A stretch of 64,000 nt of DNA from Cladophialophora immunda. Taxonomy: Eukaryota; Ascomycota; Eurotiomycetes; Chaetothyriales; Herpotrichiellaceae. A program made the translations under genes and the position numbers. The stretch's first letter is position 1. Each line of letters opens with the position of its first letter. The stretch is taken from assembly GCF_000835495.1 (NCBI RefSeq), contig NW_015622544.1, positions 1,631,704-1,695,703 on the forward strand, read 5' to 3'. The notes beneath the pieces were generated by a model. That model ran no database searches and had not been told where the DNA came from. It worked only from the letters and a program-made list of their open reading frames with translations. This document shows positions 32,417 through 42,817 of the stretch, piece by piece.

Positions 32417-34169
32417 CTAGTACTCTTCATATAAAATCAAGCTATCCAACGAGCTAAAACCGGCGGCAACTCCCCCTTCATCACTATCCTTTCCTTTGGT
32501 CCTTAAGAGGTACCCACCCTCTGTGTTATGGAGAATCTCGGGCTTCGTGTCACCAGGTGTATTTCTCCAAAGACAAGCGCCAAATATCCCGAGTTCGGAA
32601 ATAACGTTGCCGCTGACGACCTGTCCGTCACTCCGCAAAACAGTATTTTTTGCCGCGGTGGGCGGACGGATCAGTTCCATCAGGATGTACTGCTTCCATT
32701 GAGACTTGGGGATGGAGTTTAAGAAAGGCGGGATGTTGGTGCGGTAGATGTTGTTGCCGCCCCCTTCACGTTGGGGCTTCAACACATGGTTCGCCGCCGT
32801 CTCGGCGGAGAGAGCTAGGCGGATCCCCTCCGGTTCGCCTGACGCCTCGGGGGCGGAGGCGGAGAGGGAATATTGTGGAGCGAAGGTCGAGCGCAGGTTG
32901 TCGAGCACGCTCTCGGGGTGGGTTGGAAGGAAGGCTTTGAGGTGGTCTGTGTCGGGAGGTCTGGCGGTAAGGACTTGTTGGACTTTCTTGGAGCCGGAAA
33001 GGTGGAGGAGGATGGTGGGGCATTTTATTGCCGCGCTGCGTTCCAAGTGATGGCGGGCTGCCCAGGATGTGGGCGTGTTGTATTCCGTTGGAGCGTAGAG
33101 GGCTCGGAAATACACTACCGTGACTTCGAACTGAGTGGACGGGGACGATGGCGGGGTGTAAATCAATGGACGATAAGGATTACTGTCCTTCGAGGGGATG
33201 GACGTATAAGCTAGAATCTTGCTGGTTGGCAGGCGGAACGAGGGGATGTGATGGTGCTTGTACAGATGACTAGAGAGGGCCAGTTGGTCGAAGACGTTGC
33301 GCTCGTTGTCTTGGACGAGAAAGATGACGCAGGTTGGGAGTCGGGGTTCCGATCTCGAAGGTCCGTACGCTACATGGGCGGCTGCAAGTCCTGCGGTCAA
33401 GGTCGCCACGGCCTCATTGTGAGGAGGATGCCCGATGGTATGAATAGAGCTGTCGCCCGCCGCGTTTGCAAACAGAGGATGTGTAGGATACGCCACTGAG
33501 TGCTTTGGTGAGGGGAACGTCGCAAGATGGGTATGCATATCTGCAACACGGCAAGCTAAGCCTCCAAAGGATGAGGAGATGGTGTTAAATTCGACTTGCT
33601 TGAGGGATGGGGGCGCCTGTTCTGCTGTGTGGACCATATAATCGGAGCGAAACATTCCCAGAGACAGGTCTTGAACGTAGCCCTCTTCTTTAACAGCGAT
33701 GTGGATTTTCCAGAGATTGGCTAGGAAGTCATCGACCTCTATAAGTCTGCTTAATGTCAGTTTCGAATGTAGGTGCAACCGATCATGGTTGCGCACAAAG
33801 CGGTGGAAGAGCACAGAAGTCAGCGGGAAAGTCTGGCACAGCCACTTGAACTCACTCTCTCATAATATCTTCTAGCCACTGCTCGTCGCTGGCAATGCTA
33901 GCGTAGAGCTCGTTGTAAACTGGCTGGATGGTTTTCGCCTGTTCAAAGCAAGCCTTGGGAAACGGGCTTGGAAACAGAGTGACTGGGGCATTAGTAGCAA
34001 GGACATTCTTCGGATTCGCCTCTTCTGGGACTATGGCCGTGGATGGTCTCACCAAGAGCGCATGCTCTACGGTCCAGTTTTTCACTGTCTGGGCGAGGTA
34101 GTCCTCCTGCTCGGACGTCAGTGCGGGAGGATAGTCAGCGTAGACTTTGTTGGCTGCGTGATCTGCCAT
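32417..34169 (-). CDS. gsh2: Glutathione synthetase (eukaryotic ATP-grasp type)
   Basis: Exons are 33856-34169 and 32417-33746. The 109-base intron (GTGAGT...TTAAGCAG) is in phase 2 and restores IMRELIEVDDFLANLW. The ATG at 34169 (MADHAANK) is the first true start; the frame above begins only with TTG. The product is 547 residues, slightly above the usual 480-520. Hallmarks: GMFRSDYMVH and QVEFNTISSSFGGL of the gamma-glutamylcysteine site, and the glycine-rich loop VLKPQREGGGNN with RTNIP of the ATP-grasp. The enzyme ligates gamma-Glu-Cys to Gly with ATP, the last step of glutathione synthesis, as a cytosolic homodimer. A Yap1-type site lies 165 bases upstream. Confidence 0.94.
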
Positions 34170-34333
34170 GGCCTCAGAAGTCGACAAGTTATATTACTGA
34201 CTAGTGCTGTGCGTTGAGGTCGTAGTTCTAAGAGCAATATCGACGAAGGGGAACTTGTCATCTCAAGACAAGACCGACCTGCGTCTGAAGTTGGCGCATT
34301 TCACATTTTCCGCCAATGGTCTCGACGAGTCAG

Positions 34334-34340
34334 TTAGTCA
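34334..34340 (+). promoter_or_regulatory. Possible Yap1/AP-1 response element TTAGTCA
   Basis: TTAGTCA (TGACTAA on the other strand) matches the Yap1-type bZIP site and lies 165 bases upstream of the glutathione synthetase start. GSH2 is a known Yap1 target in yeasts. A single 7-mer match occurs often by chance. Confidence 0.35.
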
Positions 34341-34420
34341 GCAATCAGGCATGGGCTCGCTCTACTTTCCCATCTGGTACACGCGTAAAGTGGTTGTTCG
34401 CGTGGGCATGCCACCAGCGA

Positions 34421-34445
34421 GGCTGAGCAAGGCTGAGCAAGGCTA
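34421..34445. repeat. Tandem 10-mer GGCTGAGCAA, about 2.5 copies
   Basis: Two exact copies of GGCTGAGCAA followed by the partial copy GGCTA, in the gsh2/SNF2 promoter region. Confidence 0.75.
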
Positions 34446-34934
34446 AAACGCTTATCCCAGCCCCCATTCACCGCTTTTCACGCCATCAGGCACCAAACGG
34501 GCAAAGCCTCACTTGCAACCCCCCTTTGGCCTTGGACCTTGTCACAGCAACTGCTACTTTCTGCCTTGACACCCGCCCGCCCTCTGTTCAATCCTCGACT
34601 TCCCCGTTTGTTTGCCCTTCACCTACCTGAGCAGAACAACGAAGCCTTCCCATGTTCCATACCATGTGAGTAAAGGTCTTGCTGCTGCCCTCCACTCCTA
34701 GGGCAAGAAGTAGAGTGGGGGGAATTGTTCCTTCTCTGTCTCGCCTTGACCAGCGTCTCTTTAAAGGTGCTTCTCAAGTCCTTTGCCGCCCAGTCGACTG
34801 ATACCCCTCTCTCTGACGCTGCCTGCGCTTCACTTCCTGCGCAGTTTCCTGGCGACATCTCGACCTCGTCAACTTCGTTTTCCCAACTCATCCTCATTCA
34901 TCTCTCATTGACACCAGCCTGATGATACCTCAAA

Positions 34935-37900
34935 ATGGACTCTCTTCTCGATGCCGACGATGATCCTCGAGACTGGTCAATCGATAAAGTTGTCTACGAA
35001 CTCTGCCAGTGCCCAACCCCACGTTGGCTGCCCAAGCTGGCTCAGTTGATCCCGGACCGCCATGGCCTGGAGCATACTCTCCGGCGAAACGATGTCGACG
35101 GGGACAGCCTCCTGGTTGTCGACATGCGAATTCTGAAGGAAGACCTTGGGATACCGTCTTTTGGTCAGAGACGAGCCATTATGAAGGCGGTCGAGTTCTT
35201 TCGCGCGATTTCACCAAGCTACCAGCAGATGCTCTATCAAGCAGACAGTATCGCCAGAATGCAGTCGGCCACTTATGCCTCCCCCCAGATGACCGAATCT
35301 CGAATTTCGGTAATTCCACAATCTCCTGCGCACTATGGTCTCGGCGTCCAACCGTCAATCGAGCCTTCACATCCCTTTCAATCACCCTCCTTGGCTAGTG
35401 CCGCGGGCCAGCAGCGGGTGGCTCCCAAGGATCTCACCTTGACTTCACCTGGTTTCGCGTTTAACGCTCCGGATGCCCCGGTGCCAACTGTTCGACCTTC
35501 CACTCATCCTCTCACCAATGTCCCACAGCCACAACCGAGCTTTACGATCGCTAGCCCATTACGAAACGGCGTGGTCGATGAACCCGCTTCGAAAATCTGC
35601 GATCAATCACCACCTCCTCTGTTACAGCAGCCTGCAAGAGAATATACCTTTGTCAACGGCAAGAAGAAAATCGCGCCAACTTTCATCTCGCATTTGCCCG
35701 AGGCAACTGTGGCAAAGTCGAGTGATGCCTCCTATCTCGGCCGAGACGCGCTTCCCCTGCAAGATGTGTTCTACTACAAAGTTCCAACTGGATTCAGTGA
35801 TGAATTCTTCTACCGCGTCGCTGCCGATGAACCAGATTCATTCTACATCTCCGCCGATCTTCCTACTGGCGAACGCCGGACAATAGGTCGGCTGATGAAG
35901 TCTTTCCTACGGCAGGGCACGACTGTCCTACGTCAGAGCGGGCTGAGAGTCAAGCTACCATATGACAAGAATAGGGTCAAGCTTCCGTATTCCGAACAAT
36001 ACTTTACTTTGTTCCCACGCGGCCACGATCGGGCAAGGGTGTATAAGGTAGAAGACTTCCCCGAGCTCAAAGCCCTTCAGGAGAATCAGTCGCAGGGTTC
36101 CAGCATCGGCTTATCCGAGAGCACTAAAAGTGTCTCCCATGAAATACCATTGGAGGCAAAAGGCGGTAATTCAATTTTGTCAGACCTGGACTACCTCCTG
36201 GATAAGTACCCAGTTGAGAGTTCCGACGGACTTCCTCTTTACGGCGATTCAGGAGATGAGAACGATCTCGATGAAGACACCTGGAAGGAGATCGAAGAGG
36301 AGAAGGCGGAAGAAGAGGAGTTGCGCCGGAAGCCTACCACTATGACTCCAGATGAGGTAGAGGCCGCGATGAACGAAGCCATACTTGAATGGAAGCAGGA
36401 ATGGCGCGCCACAAGGTTCTTGGGTGTCCAGAGGAAGGCTTATCGTCACTGGATGAACGCAGCCCGAAACAAAAGTCGCCAAGAAGAGATCCAGTACTTC
36501 AAATACCGCAAGAATCAGCTTCTGCACAGGTTGGATAATATTAAACGCGAGATCGCCGGAAATATCTGGCGCAAGCCAGCTGAGGTCCAGAGACAATGCC
36601 AAAGTCTTGAACTGACCGTCTATCAGCATCAAGAATACGAATACTACGGCCAGGTCATGCTCCAGGACACTCCACCGGAAAGGCCCAACAAAGATGCACT
36701 CAGAGCGATTCGGACGTCAAAACAACACGATCTTGAGGAAGGCGAAGAGCTTCTCGAATCCGAGTCAGAAACATTCACCGAAGATGGGCTATCCTTTGTG
36801 GATGACTCTTCTGACGAAGGCTCCATTCATCATGTCCCTGAAATTGAAGACTGGAACCCTATCATTCCGAGTACAACAAGACAGCCTGCCGCCGATATTC
36901 GTGAGTCACCACTGCCCGACGTCAATGCCAACGACGCAGATGTCGAAACCGAATCCGATGATGTTATCGTTACATCAGCTCGGCGAAAGGTAAACCGCAT
37001 TAAGACTGAGGTTACTCACACACTGAACACCAAACGTCTCATATCACTAAAGCGAAAGCCTCCTAAGCCTCAACAATCCGCGTCTGATACTTCAGACCTC
37101 GATGGTTCCCCGCGTCTTCCGAATTCTAGGTATCGGAATAAAGGACGTTCCGTGGTCGCACCTGTTGATCTAACATTCAGTTCTCAATCCGGACCTGAAA
37201 GGAGCGCCAACGATACATCTACTGACTTTAGTGTTCATACACCCGAACTTAACCCCACACGAGTAGAGGATGCAAAGAAGAAGTCGAAGAAGCACAATCT
37301 CGTTGTTAACTCAACGGACTCTGAGTCGGAGAACATGCCGTCTCAAGATGACACGAGCTTACCAGGAGTATATGATTTCCAGGGCTTGAGGCGTGTATCA
37401 TGGTCAGATATAGACCCCATCGACAAGCGACGAGCGCTTGCAAAAGCCGTTTACGACCTCGAACCGGACGCGGCTTCCAAACTTGCTCTCTTCCTGGACT
37501 CTATGGAGGATTCCAGCCAGGTCCAAGAAACGGTCATTGTCAATGGGCTCCTTGCTCTAGATGGTGACGACGCCATCATCCCAGGCATTAAAACCAAGTA
37601 TCAGTTGAGCGCTCAGTCCTTGGTTTTGCTTTATCTAACGTACATTTTTGGTCAAAATGCATTCGAAGAGTTTGAGCTTTCGGAAGCCCACAGAGACCAG
37701 GCATTTGCGGACAAAGATTCTGCGCTTATTCCATTCTACAGTTTGCTGCGGAGGATCATCCGGACATATTTCAGAAATCAAACAGGATTACAAACACAAA
37801 CAAAGGGCAAGAAAAGAAAGCGAGATCAAGACTCTTTCTCTATTCCTGAAACAGAGGACGACGCAGACGAACAAATGACGGATATGATCTTAACTGATCC

Positions 37901-40430
37901 ATTTGAAGAGGCTCAGCCTCCATCTCATAAGAAGCGCAAGCGCAAAGTGGAAGAAAGCCAGGAAGCGAAAACACAACAGTACACCGATAAGGTCAGGATT
38001 CAAGAACAAGAAGAGCGACGCAAGAATATGGCCGACAAGCTTGCCCTAATACAAGCCGATGGGAGTGCCGTCCGCATTGTCAACACGGAAGAGCCGCCTG
38101 TTGAGCTTCACCGGCATATTGCTCAACGTGTCAAGCCTCATCAACTCAGTGGTATCCAATTCATGTGGCGTGAGATTGTCGAAGATCCCAGACATCAAGG
38201 TTGTATTCTGGCGCACACCATGGGTCTCGGCAAGACTATGCAAGTGATCTCTCTCTTGGTGACAATTTCTCTTTGCAATCAGAGCAGTGATCAGAGTATC
38301 AGAGACCACATCCCAGACCATCTTCGAACGAGCAAGACTCTTATACTCAGCCCAGCTTCTCTACTCAACAATTGGGAAGACGAACTCCTGATGTGGACTC
38401 CAGTTCCTGCTGTTCTAGGGGATATTTACAAGGCCGACTCACTCAAGAAACAAGACAATATTCATGCCATCAGAGCCTGGTCGAAGCAGGGCGGTGTGCT
38501 TCTTATAGGGTACGAACGGTTCAGACAATCAATCACCAACAGCATCAACGCCAAAGCAAAAGGACCTGTTCCGGTCGACCTTGAAAAGATTCTGTTGGAA
38601 GAGCCTACCCTTGTCATTGCAGATGAAGCTCACAGCCTGAAAAATGCAAAGTCAAAAATCAGCCAGATTGCCAAACGCTTGAAGACAACGAGCAGAATTG
38701 CACTATCAGGTTCACCTCTCAACAACCATCTCGAAGAATACCACACTATGGTTGACTGGATCGCTCCGGGCTATCTGGGAGACATGGTCCAATTTCGCTC
38801 CAAATATTCGGAACCCATTATGGAAGGACTTTATTCTGATAGCTCCGCTTACGAGAAGCGGCTATCCCTTCGGAAGTTGCATGTGCTCAAAAAAGACCTT
38901 GATCCCAAAATCAATCGAGCTGACATCAGCGCCATCGAGAAAGACATGCCTTCGAAGACCGAATACTTCATCACAATTCCCCTCACGGACCTACAGAAAC
39001 AAGCATACGACATCTATGTTGGCCACATGTTGCAGTCATTCAAGCTGATGGTTGGCACTGTGAAAGGTCGCAATGCCAGAATCTGGGACTGGCTTGCAAT
39101 GCTCTCGTGGCTCTGTCACCATCCTGCTGGATTCGTGGCCAAAATGAAGGAGCGTGAGAAAAAGTCGAACGAGGACCAGCTGATGCGCAACCAAGCCAAC
39201 GACGCTAGCGAACCGAGCGACAGCACCGACGAGACCTCGCCACTGGTTGAAGTCAAAGAGAACGTTGCTCCTGATGTTACGGGTCCCCTGAGGGTGGCAA
39301 TGCGACAAGCATTGCAGATTCTCCCAGATGCGAGCGATCGGAAGGCGTTCTACGATCCAGCTCTGTCTTACCGCACGCTAGCTGTGAAGCGCATCCTGGA
39401 GAAGGCGATCGAAGCTGGAGACAAAACTTTGATCTTTAGCCACAGCATCCCAACGTTGAATTACTTGGAACAAATGTTGAAAGGCATGAAGGCATCCTTC
39501 TGTCGGATTGATGGGGAAACAAAAGTCTCGGACCGGCAAGCCTTCACCAAAGAATTCAACCAGAGGGACGACTTCCAGGTTTTCTTGATCTCCATGCGCG
39601 CTGGAGGCCTGGGACTGAATCTGCAGGGCGCAAACCGAGTGATCATCTTCGATTTCAGCTTCAATCCGACTTGGGAACAGCAAGCCATCGGACGGGCATA
39701 CCGGCTGAATCAAAAGAGACCAGTTTTTGTTTACCGTTTCCAAGCAGGAGGGACATTTGAAGACAAGCTCTTCAATACCTCTGTCTTCAAGACTCAGCTC
39801 TTCGGTCGTGTCGTCGACAAGAAGAACCCAAGACGACATGCTAGCAAGGCGGCGCATACAGAATACCTGTTCCCAGTCAGGGACATTCCGCAAGTCGACT
39901 TTGGCGAGTCCCTCGGAAGAGATCCGAAAGTTCTTGATGCCATCATCCATGAACTGGATTTCGTTCGCAGCATCGTCTTGACTGAGACTTTCCAGAAAGA
40001 AGACGATGAGCAATTGAACGACGAGGATCAGAAGGTGGCAGAAGAGGAGTACAACGATCAGCGTTTGCAGCGGGAAGACCCTGTTGCATGGCAAGCGAAG
40101 CAGGATGCTCTCCTTGCGGAACAGCAGATACAGCAACCACGCTTTCTGAACAGTGATCCAATGGCCTCATCGAATCCGGCAGTCATTTCTACTGCACCCA
40201 CGCTCAGACAGAAAACTGGCACCATTGCAAATAAATCAAGATTTTCTCGGTCCAATGCTGTGGCATTCCCCTTTGGGAGGGCACATCTAGATGCTCCGCA
40301 GAGACCTCAGCCGGTTCAAATGGCTTTTCACACGCCTGGATCCTACGACGATACTTTCCAAGCCTTCGCCCAAGAAAGGGATCATCCTCGTCGTGCTGCG
40401 AGCACGGAGCCTGATGTTCCAATGACATAA
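34935..40430 (+). CDS. SNF2-family ATPase, ATRX/Rad54-like group, with N-terminal SAM-like domain
   Basis: A single exon of 1,831 residues with a good ATG context. The N-terminus (about 12-95: DWSIDKVVYELCQ, NDVDGDSLLVVD, LKEDLGIPSFGQRRAIM) reads as a SAM-like domain. A long disordered acidic region with several Lys/Arg clusters follows (KGKKRKRDQD, KKRKRK), likely nuclear localisation signals. The SNF2 motor spans about 1065-1610: HTMGLGKT (1094-1101), DEAH (1230-1233), SGSPLNN, then helicase-C with KTLIFSHS (about 1496), SMRAGGLGLNLQGA and IGRAYRLNQ (about 1584). The insert RIWDWLAMLSWLCHHP and overall motif pattern are like ATRX/ARIP4 remodelers. It should act on chromatin or recombination intermediates; the exact orthology is not settled by reading. 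Very long intronless exon. Confidence 0.88.
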   Translation: MDSLLDADDDPRDWSIDKVVYELCQCPTPRWLPKLAQLIPDRHGLEHTLRRNDVDGDSLLVVDMRILKEDLGIPSFGQRRAIMKAVEFFRAISPSYQQMLYQADSIARMQSATYASPQMTESRISVIPQSPAHYGLGVQPSIEPSHPFQSPSLASAAGQQRVAPKDLTLTSPGFAFNAPDAPVPTVRPSTHPLTNVPQPQPSFTIASPLRNGVVDEPASKICDQSPPPLLQQPAREYTFVNGKKKIAPTFISHLPEATVAKSSDASYLGRDALPLQDVFYYKVPTGFSDEFFYRVAADEPDSFYISADLPTGERRTIGRLMKSFLRQGTTVLRQSGLRVKLPYDKNRVKLPYSEQYFTLFPRGHDRARVYKVEDFPELKALQENQSQGSSIGLSESTKSVSHEIPLEAKGGNSILSDLDYLLDKYPVESSDGLPLYGDSGDENDLDEDTWKEIEEEKAEEEELRRKPTTMTPDEVEAAMNEAILEWKQEWRATRFLGVQRKAYRHWMNAARNKSRQEEIQYFKYRKNQLLHRLDNIKREIAGNIWRKPAEVQRQCQSLELTVYQHQEYEYYGQVMLQDTPPERPNKDALRAIRTSKQHDLEEGEELLESESETFTEDGLSFVDDSSDEGSIHHVPEIEDWNPIIPSTTRQPAADIRESPLPDVNANDADVETESDDVIVTSARRKVNRIKTEVTHTLNTKRLISLKRKPPKPQQSASDTSDLDGSPRLPNSRYRNKGRSVVAPVDLTFSSQSGPERSANDTSTDFSVHTPELNPTRVEDAKKKSKKHNLVVNSTDSESENMPSQDDTSLPGVYDFQGLRRVSWSDIDPIDKRRALAKAVYDLEPDAASKLALFLDSMEDSSQVQETVIVNGLLALDGDDAIIPGIKTKYQLSAQSLVLLYLTYIFGQNAFEEFELSEAHRDQAFADKDSALIPFYSLLRRIIRTYFRNQTGLQTQTKGKKRKRDQDSFSIPETEDDADEQMTDMILTDPFEEAQPPSHKKRKRKVEESQEAKTQQYTDKVRIQEQEERRKNMADKLALIQADGSAVRIVNTEEPPVELHRHIAQRVKPHQLSGIQFMWREIVEDPRHQGCILAHTMGLGKTMQVISLLVTISLCNQSSDQSIRDHIPDHLRTSKTLILSPASLLNNWEDELLMWTPVPAVLGDIYKADSLKKQDNIHAIRAWSKQGGVLLIGYERFRQSITNSINAKAKGPVPVDLEKILLEEPTLVIADEAHSLKNAKSKISQIAKRLKTTSRIALSGSPLNNHLEEYHTMVDWIAPGYLGDMVQFRSKYSEPIMEGLYSDSSAYEKRLSLRKLHVLKKDLDPKINRADISAIEKDMPSKTEYFITIPLTDLQKQAYDIYVGHMLQSFKLMVGTVKGRNARIWDWLAMLSWLCHHPAGFVAKMKEREKKSNEDQLMRNQANDASEPSDSTDETSPLVEVKENVAPDVTGPLRVAMRQALQILPDASDRKAFYDPALSYRTLAVKRILEKAIEAGDKTLIFSHSIPTLNYLEQMLKGMKASFCRIDGETKVSDRQAFTKEFNQRDDFQVFLISMRAGGLGLNLQGANRVIIFDFSFNPTWEQQAIGRAYRLNQKRPVFVYRFQAGGTFEDKLFNTSVFKTQLFGRVVDKKNPRRHASKAAHTEYLFPVRDIPQVDFGESLGRDPKVLDAIIHELDFVRSIVLTETFQKEDDEQLNDEDQKVAEEEYNDQRLQREDPVAWQAKQDALLAEQQIQQPRFLNSDPMASSNPAVISTAPTLRQKTGTIANKSRFSRSNAVAFPFGRAHLDAPQRPQPVQMAFHTPGSYDDTFQAFAQERDHPRRAASTEPDVPMT

Positions 40431-41107
40431 GCCACTAGAGGGCAACGATGCACGTCAAGGGCAGAGTGGATTGCTCTGATTTGGAAATAAGAAGACACGG
40501 GTTTGAGATCGCCATTCTCAAGTGAGCTGGACGCACATTTGATTCCGTTCCTTTGCCTCACAGGCAAATGTGCATTTATTTCATGATTAGCAGAGATACC
40601 CCGGGAGAACGATCATTATGCAGGTACGGTTATGGGTACGCGGCTTCATGAAGGACTCTGGGAGGCACGGGTTGGCGATGGCGCTGGGAAAAGTGCTTTT
40701 TGGATGTGGATTTTTCTTCATGCTTGCGATGAATGTACAGTAACAGAAGGACAGAGAGTCTCTTCCGGGACAGATATGCAGAGAACCTCGTGGATGGTGA
40801 GCTTTTGGAGCCACCTTCTGCCCCTTGGACCTTCTTCGACTCCTTCAAAGACAGTGATTTGCAGTCATCCATCAATAGGGGATGCTAGGGGTAAGAGGCT
40901 TCTGTCGCGGCAATGATATCGTTCTGTGCGCGTAGGAACAGAATGTTGTCACCATCTGGCTGGCCCACATCATTCGAGTAGCTTGATTTGCCCGATCAGG
41001 CACCATGCCCGTTTATTCTTATGTTCCCACAGAAGTATCTTGTCAACATACCCTCCCTTTCCCTCACGTAGGATCGGGATAAAGGCGACGTTTCTTGGTA
41101 GACTGCT
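40431..41107. other. Spacer between SNF2 and LDAH-type genes
   Basis: 677 bases: the 3' UTR of the SNF2 gene and the promoter of the hydrolase. No gene seen. Confidence 0.4.
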
Positions 41108-42736
41108 ATGCGGCGGCTCGAATCGCGGCTCTCGGCCAATGTCTTCCTGCACGTGCCGTCGTCGTCGGCGAGGAAGTCGAGGCGGACGCTTCTCTTCTTC
41201 GTCCCGGGCAATCCTGGGTTGATCGGGTATTATCATCCGTTTCTCGCCCTCGTTGCGCGGGGTTTGCGGGGGGTGGAAAGTGAGGGTGGACAGGAGGACA
41301 AGAATGGCACCAGTAGTGAGAGCAGAGCGAAGGCGGTGGTAGCGGGGTTTAGTCTGGGTGGGTTTGATGTGGACGAGGAGCCTTGTCAATGTGGGAGCAA
41401 GAAGAAGGGGGAGGGGGAGAAGCAGCAGCAGCAGCAAGAGGGCGGTGGTAGTGATCCTAGTCGTTGTGATGAATGGCAAGATCGCGAGGGAACGGATGGG
41501 AACGAGGACATGATATCTACTCGAAACTCTCGTGCTTCGGTGGTGGAAGACAGGGAACTACTCTATCCGCCATCATTCCCACTTCGATCTCGCAACAGCA
41601 TGCAACAGGAGGACAAGAGCAAAGGAGACGGGAAAGGAAGCTGCACAGCAGCCGAACAAGACCAGATCTACACGCTCGGCGAACAGATCGAGCTCACTTA
41701 CGCCCGGGTGGAATACCTGGTTCACAGACTGCACGAGCAGGGAAGCACGTCCACGGATATCCTGGAGCAAGAGTCCGTCCAGGTCGTCCTCATGGGCCAC
41801 AGCGTCGGGGCGTACATCGCTCTGGAACTCGTGCGGCTGTGGCACGAACGCCATCACCGGCGTGCGCAGCAGCTCCAGACACCGTCGCACACCACAGCCG
41901 GTTCGTACGGGAAGGACGACGACCCGTCGAGATCGGCCTCGAACTCCCCGGAGACCAGGGACGGAGCCCCTTCGAGGCCCAGCTGGGTGATATCAACATG
42001 CATCCTCCTGACGCCGACGATCCAAGACATCCACCTCTCCCCGTCCGGCCGCCTCGCCACTCCTGCTCTGAGCTACCTCCCATTCCTACCCGGCCTGGCA
42101 CACATGCTTCTGCACGCGGTGCTCCTCCGCCTCCTCCCCTCGGCGTGGTTCTCCCTGCTCGTCTCGCGAGCTACGGGGATGCAAACGTGGAGTCACGGCT
42201 TCGAAACCACGATGGCGTTCTTGCGGAGTAGGAGAGGCGTCAGACAGGCCCTGTGCATGGCGAGGGGGGAGATGGCCGAGATCAGAAGCGAGACGTGGGG
42301 ACGCGAGGTCTGGGGCGCGAGCCACCACGGCGGCAGCAGCAGCGACGCGATGACGGCCGCGGAGGATGGCCGCGGGGCGAGCACGACAAGTCCAAGGTTG
42401 TATTTCTGGTTCGCAAAGAAAGACCACTGGATCGCCGATGTCACGAAGGAAGCAATCTTCGCGAGCAGAGCCACCGGTGTCGGCGTGCAACGGGACTGCC
42501 TTGCCAGGCCTCAAACGAAGACGGAGTTCGTAGAGACTGACGAGGTGGATTTCACGGCCGAGTCGACGACAGGAGCAGCGAGAATCCAGATCCTGGAAAC
42601 GGAAGCTATGGACCATGCATGGTGTTTGAACCAGAGCGAATTTGTGGCACGACGCGTGAGCAGCTGGCTGAGGGAAGTCTTGGATACAGACGACAGCCCG
42701 CTCTACGACGGGGCGCCCTTCCAGCCAGCAATCTAG
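41108..42736 (+). CDS. Lipid-droplet-associated hydrolase (LDAH, DUF2305) family protein
   Basis: Intronless, 542 residues. The N-terminus carries the family oxyanion signature VPGNPGLIGYYHPFL (PGNPGLI at 33-39). The nucleophile elbow is MGHSVGAYIALEL (Ser about 232), and a C-terminal MDHAWCL supplies a candidate catalytic His (about 503). After the nucleophile, ILLTPTIQDIHLSPSGR and WFSLLVSRATGM match the LDAH core. LDAH proteins associate with lipid droplets; their substrate (sterol ester or triacylglycerol) is debated. The odd part is a low-complexity insert (about 55-185, with poly-Gln and Glu/Gly/Lys runs) between the first strand and the helix before the elbow, making the protein much longer than the usual 300-ish residues. 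An unrecognised intron there is possible but not needed. Confidence 0.82.
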   Translation: MRRLESRLSANVFLHVPSSSARKSRRTLLFFVPGNPGLIGYYHPFLALVARGLRGVESEGGQEDKNGTSSESRAKAVVAGFSLGGFDVDEEPCQCGSKKKGEGEKQQQQQEGGGSDPSRCDEWQDREGTDGNEDMISTRNSRASVVEDRELLYPPSFPLRSRNSMQQEDKSKGDGKGSCTAAEQDQIYTLGEQIELTYARVEYLVHRLHEQGSTSTDILEQESVQVVLMGHSVGAYIALELVRLWHERHHRRAQQLQTPSHTTAGSYGKDDDPSRSASNSPETRDGAPSRPSWVISTCILLTPTIQDIHLSPSGRLATPALSYLPFLPGLAHMLLHAVLLRLLPSAWFSLLVSRATGMQTWSHGFETTMAFLRSRRGVRQALCMARGEMAEIRSETWGREVWGASHHGGSSSDAMTAAEDGRGASTTSPRLYFWFAKKDHWIADVTKEAIFASRATGVGVQRDCLARPQTKTEFVETDEVDFTAESTTGAARIQILETEAMDHAWCLNQSEFVARRVSSWLREVLDTDDSPLYDGAPFQPAI

Positions 42737-42817
42737 AACTATCGGTGCTATTCAGACCATACAGAAATAGAACTGTTAGAGCAGCAGAATTGGAAGCGCA
42801 ATAGATGATCATCAAAG

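Larger units (their letters stand above)
34170..34934. promoter_or_regulatory. Bidirectional promoter region, gsh2 / SNF2 ATPase
   Basis: 765 bases between divergent starts. It holds a TTAGTCA word (34334-34340), a short tandem repeat at 34421-34445, and a CT-rich stretch (34500-34920) leading into the SNF2 gene. Confidence 0.5.

Noticed and set aside
41473..42616. Frames of 252 codons (plus) and 176 codons (minus) within the LDAH-type gene
   Set aside because: They are out-of-frame shadows; the LDAH frame carries the conserved hydrolase motifs.
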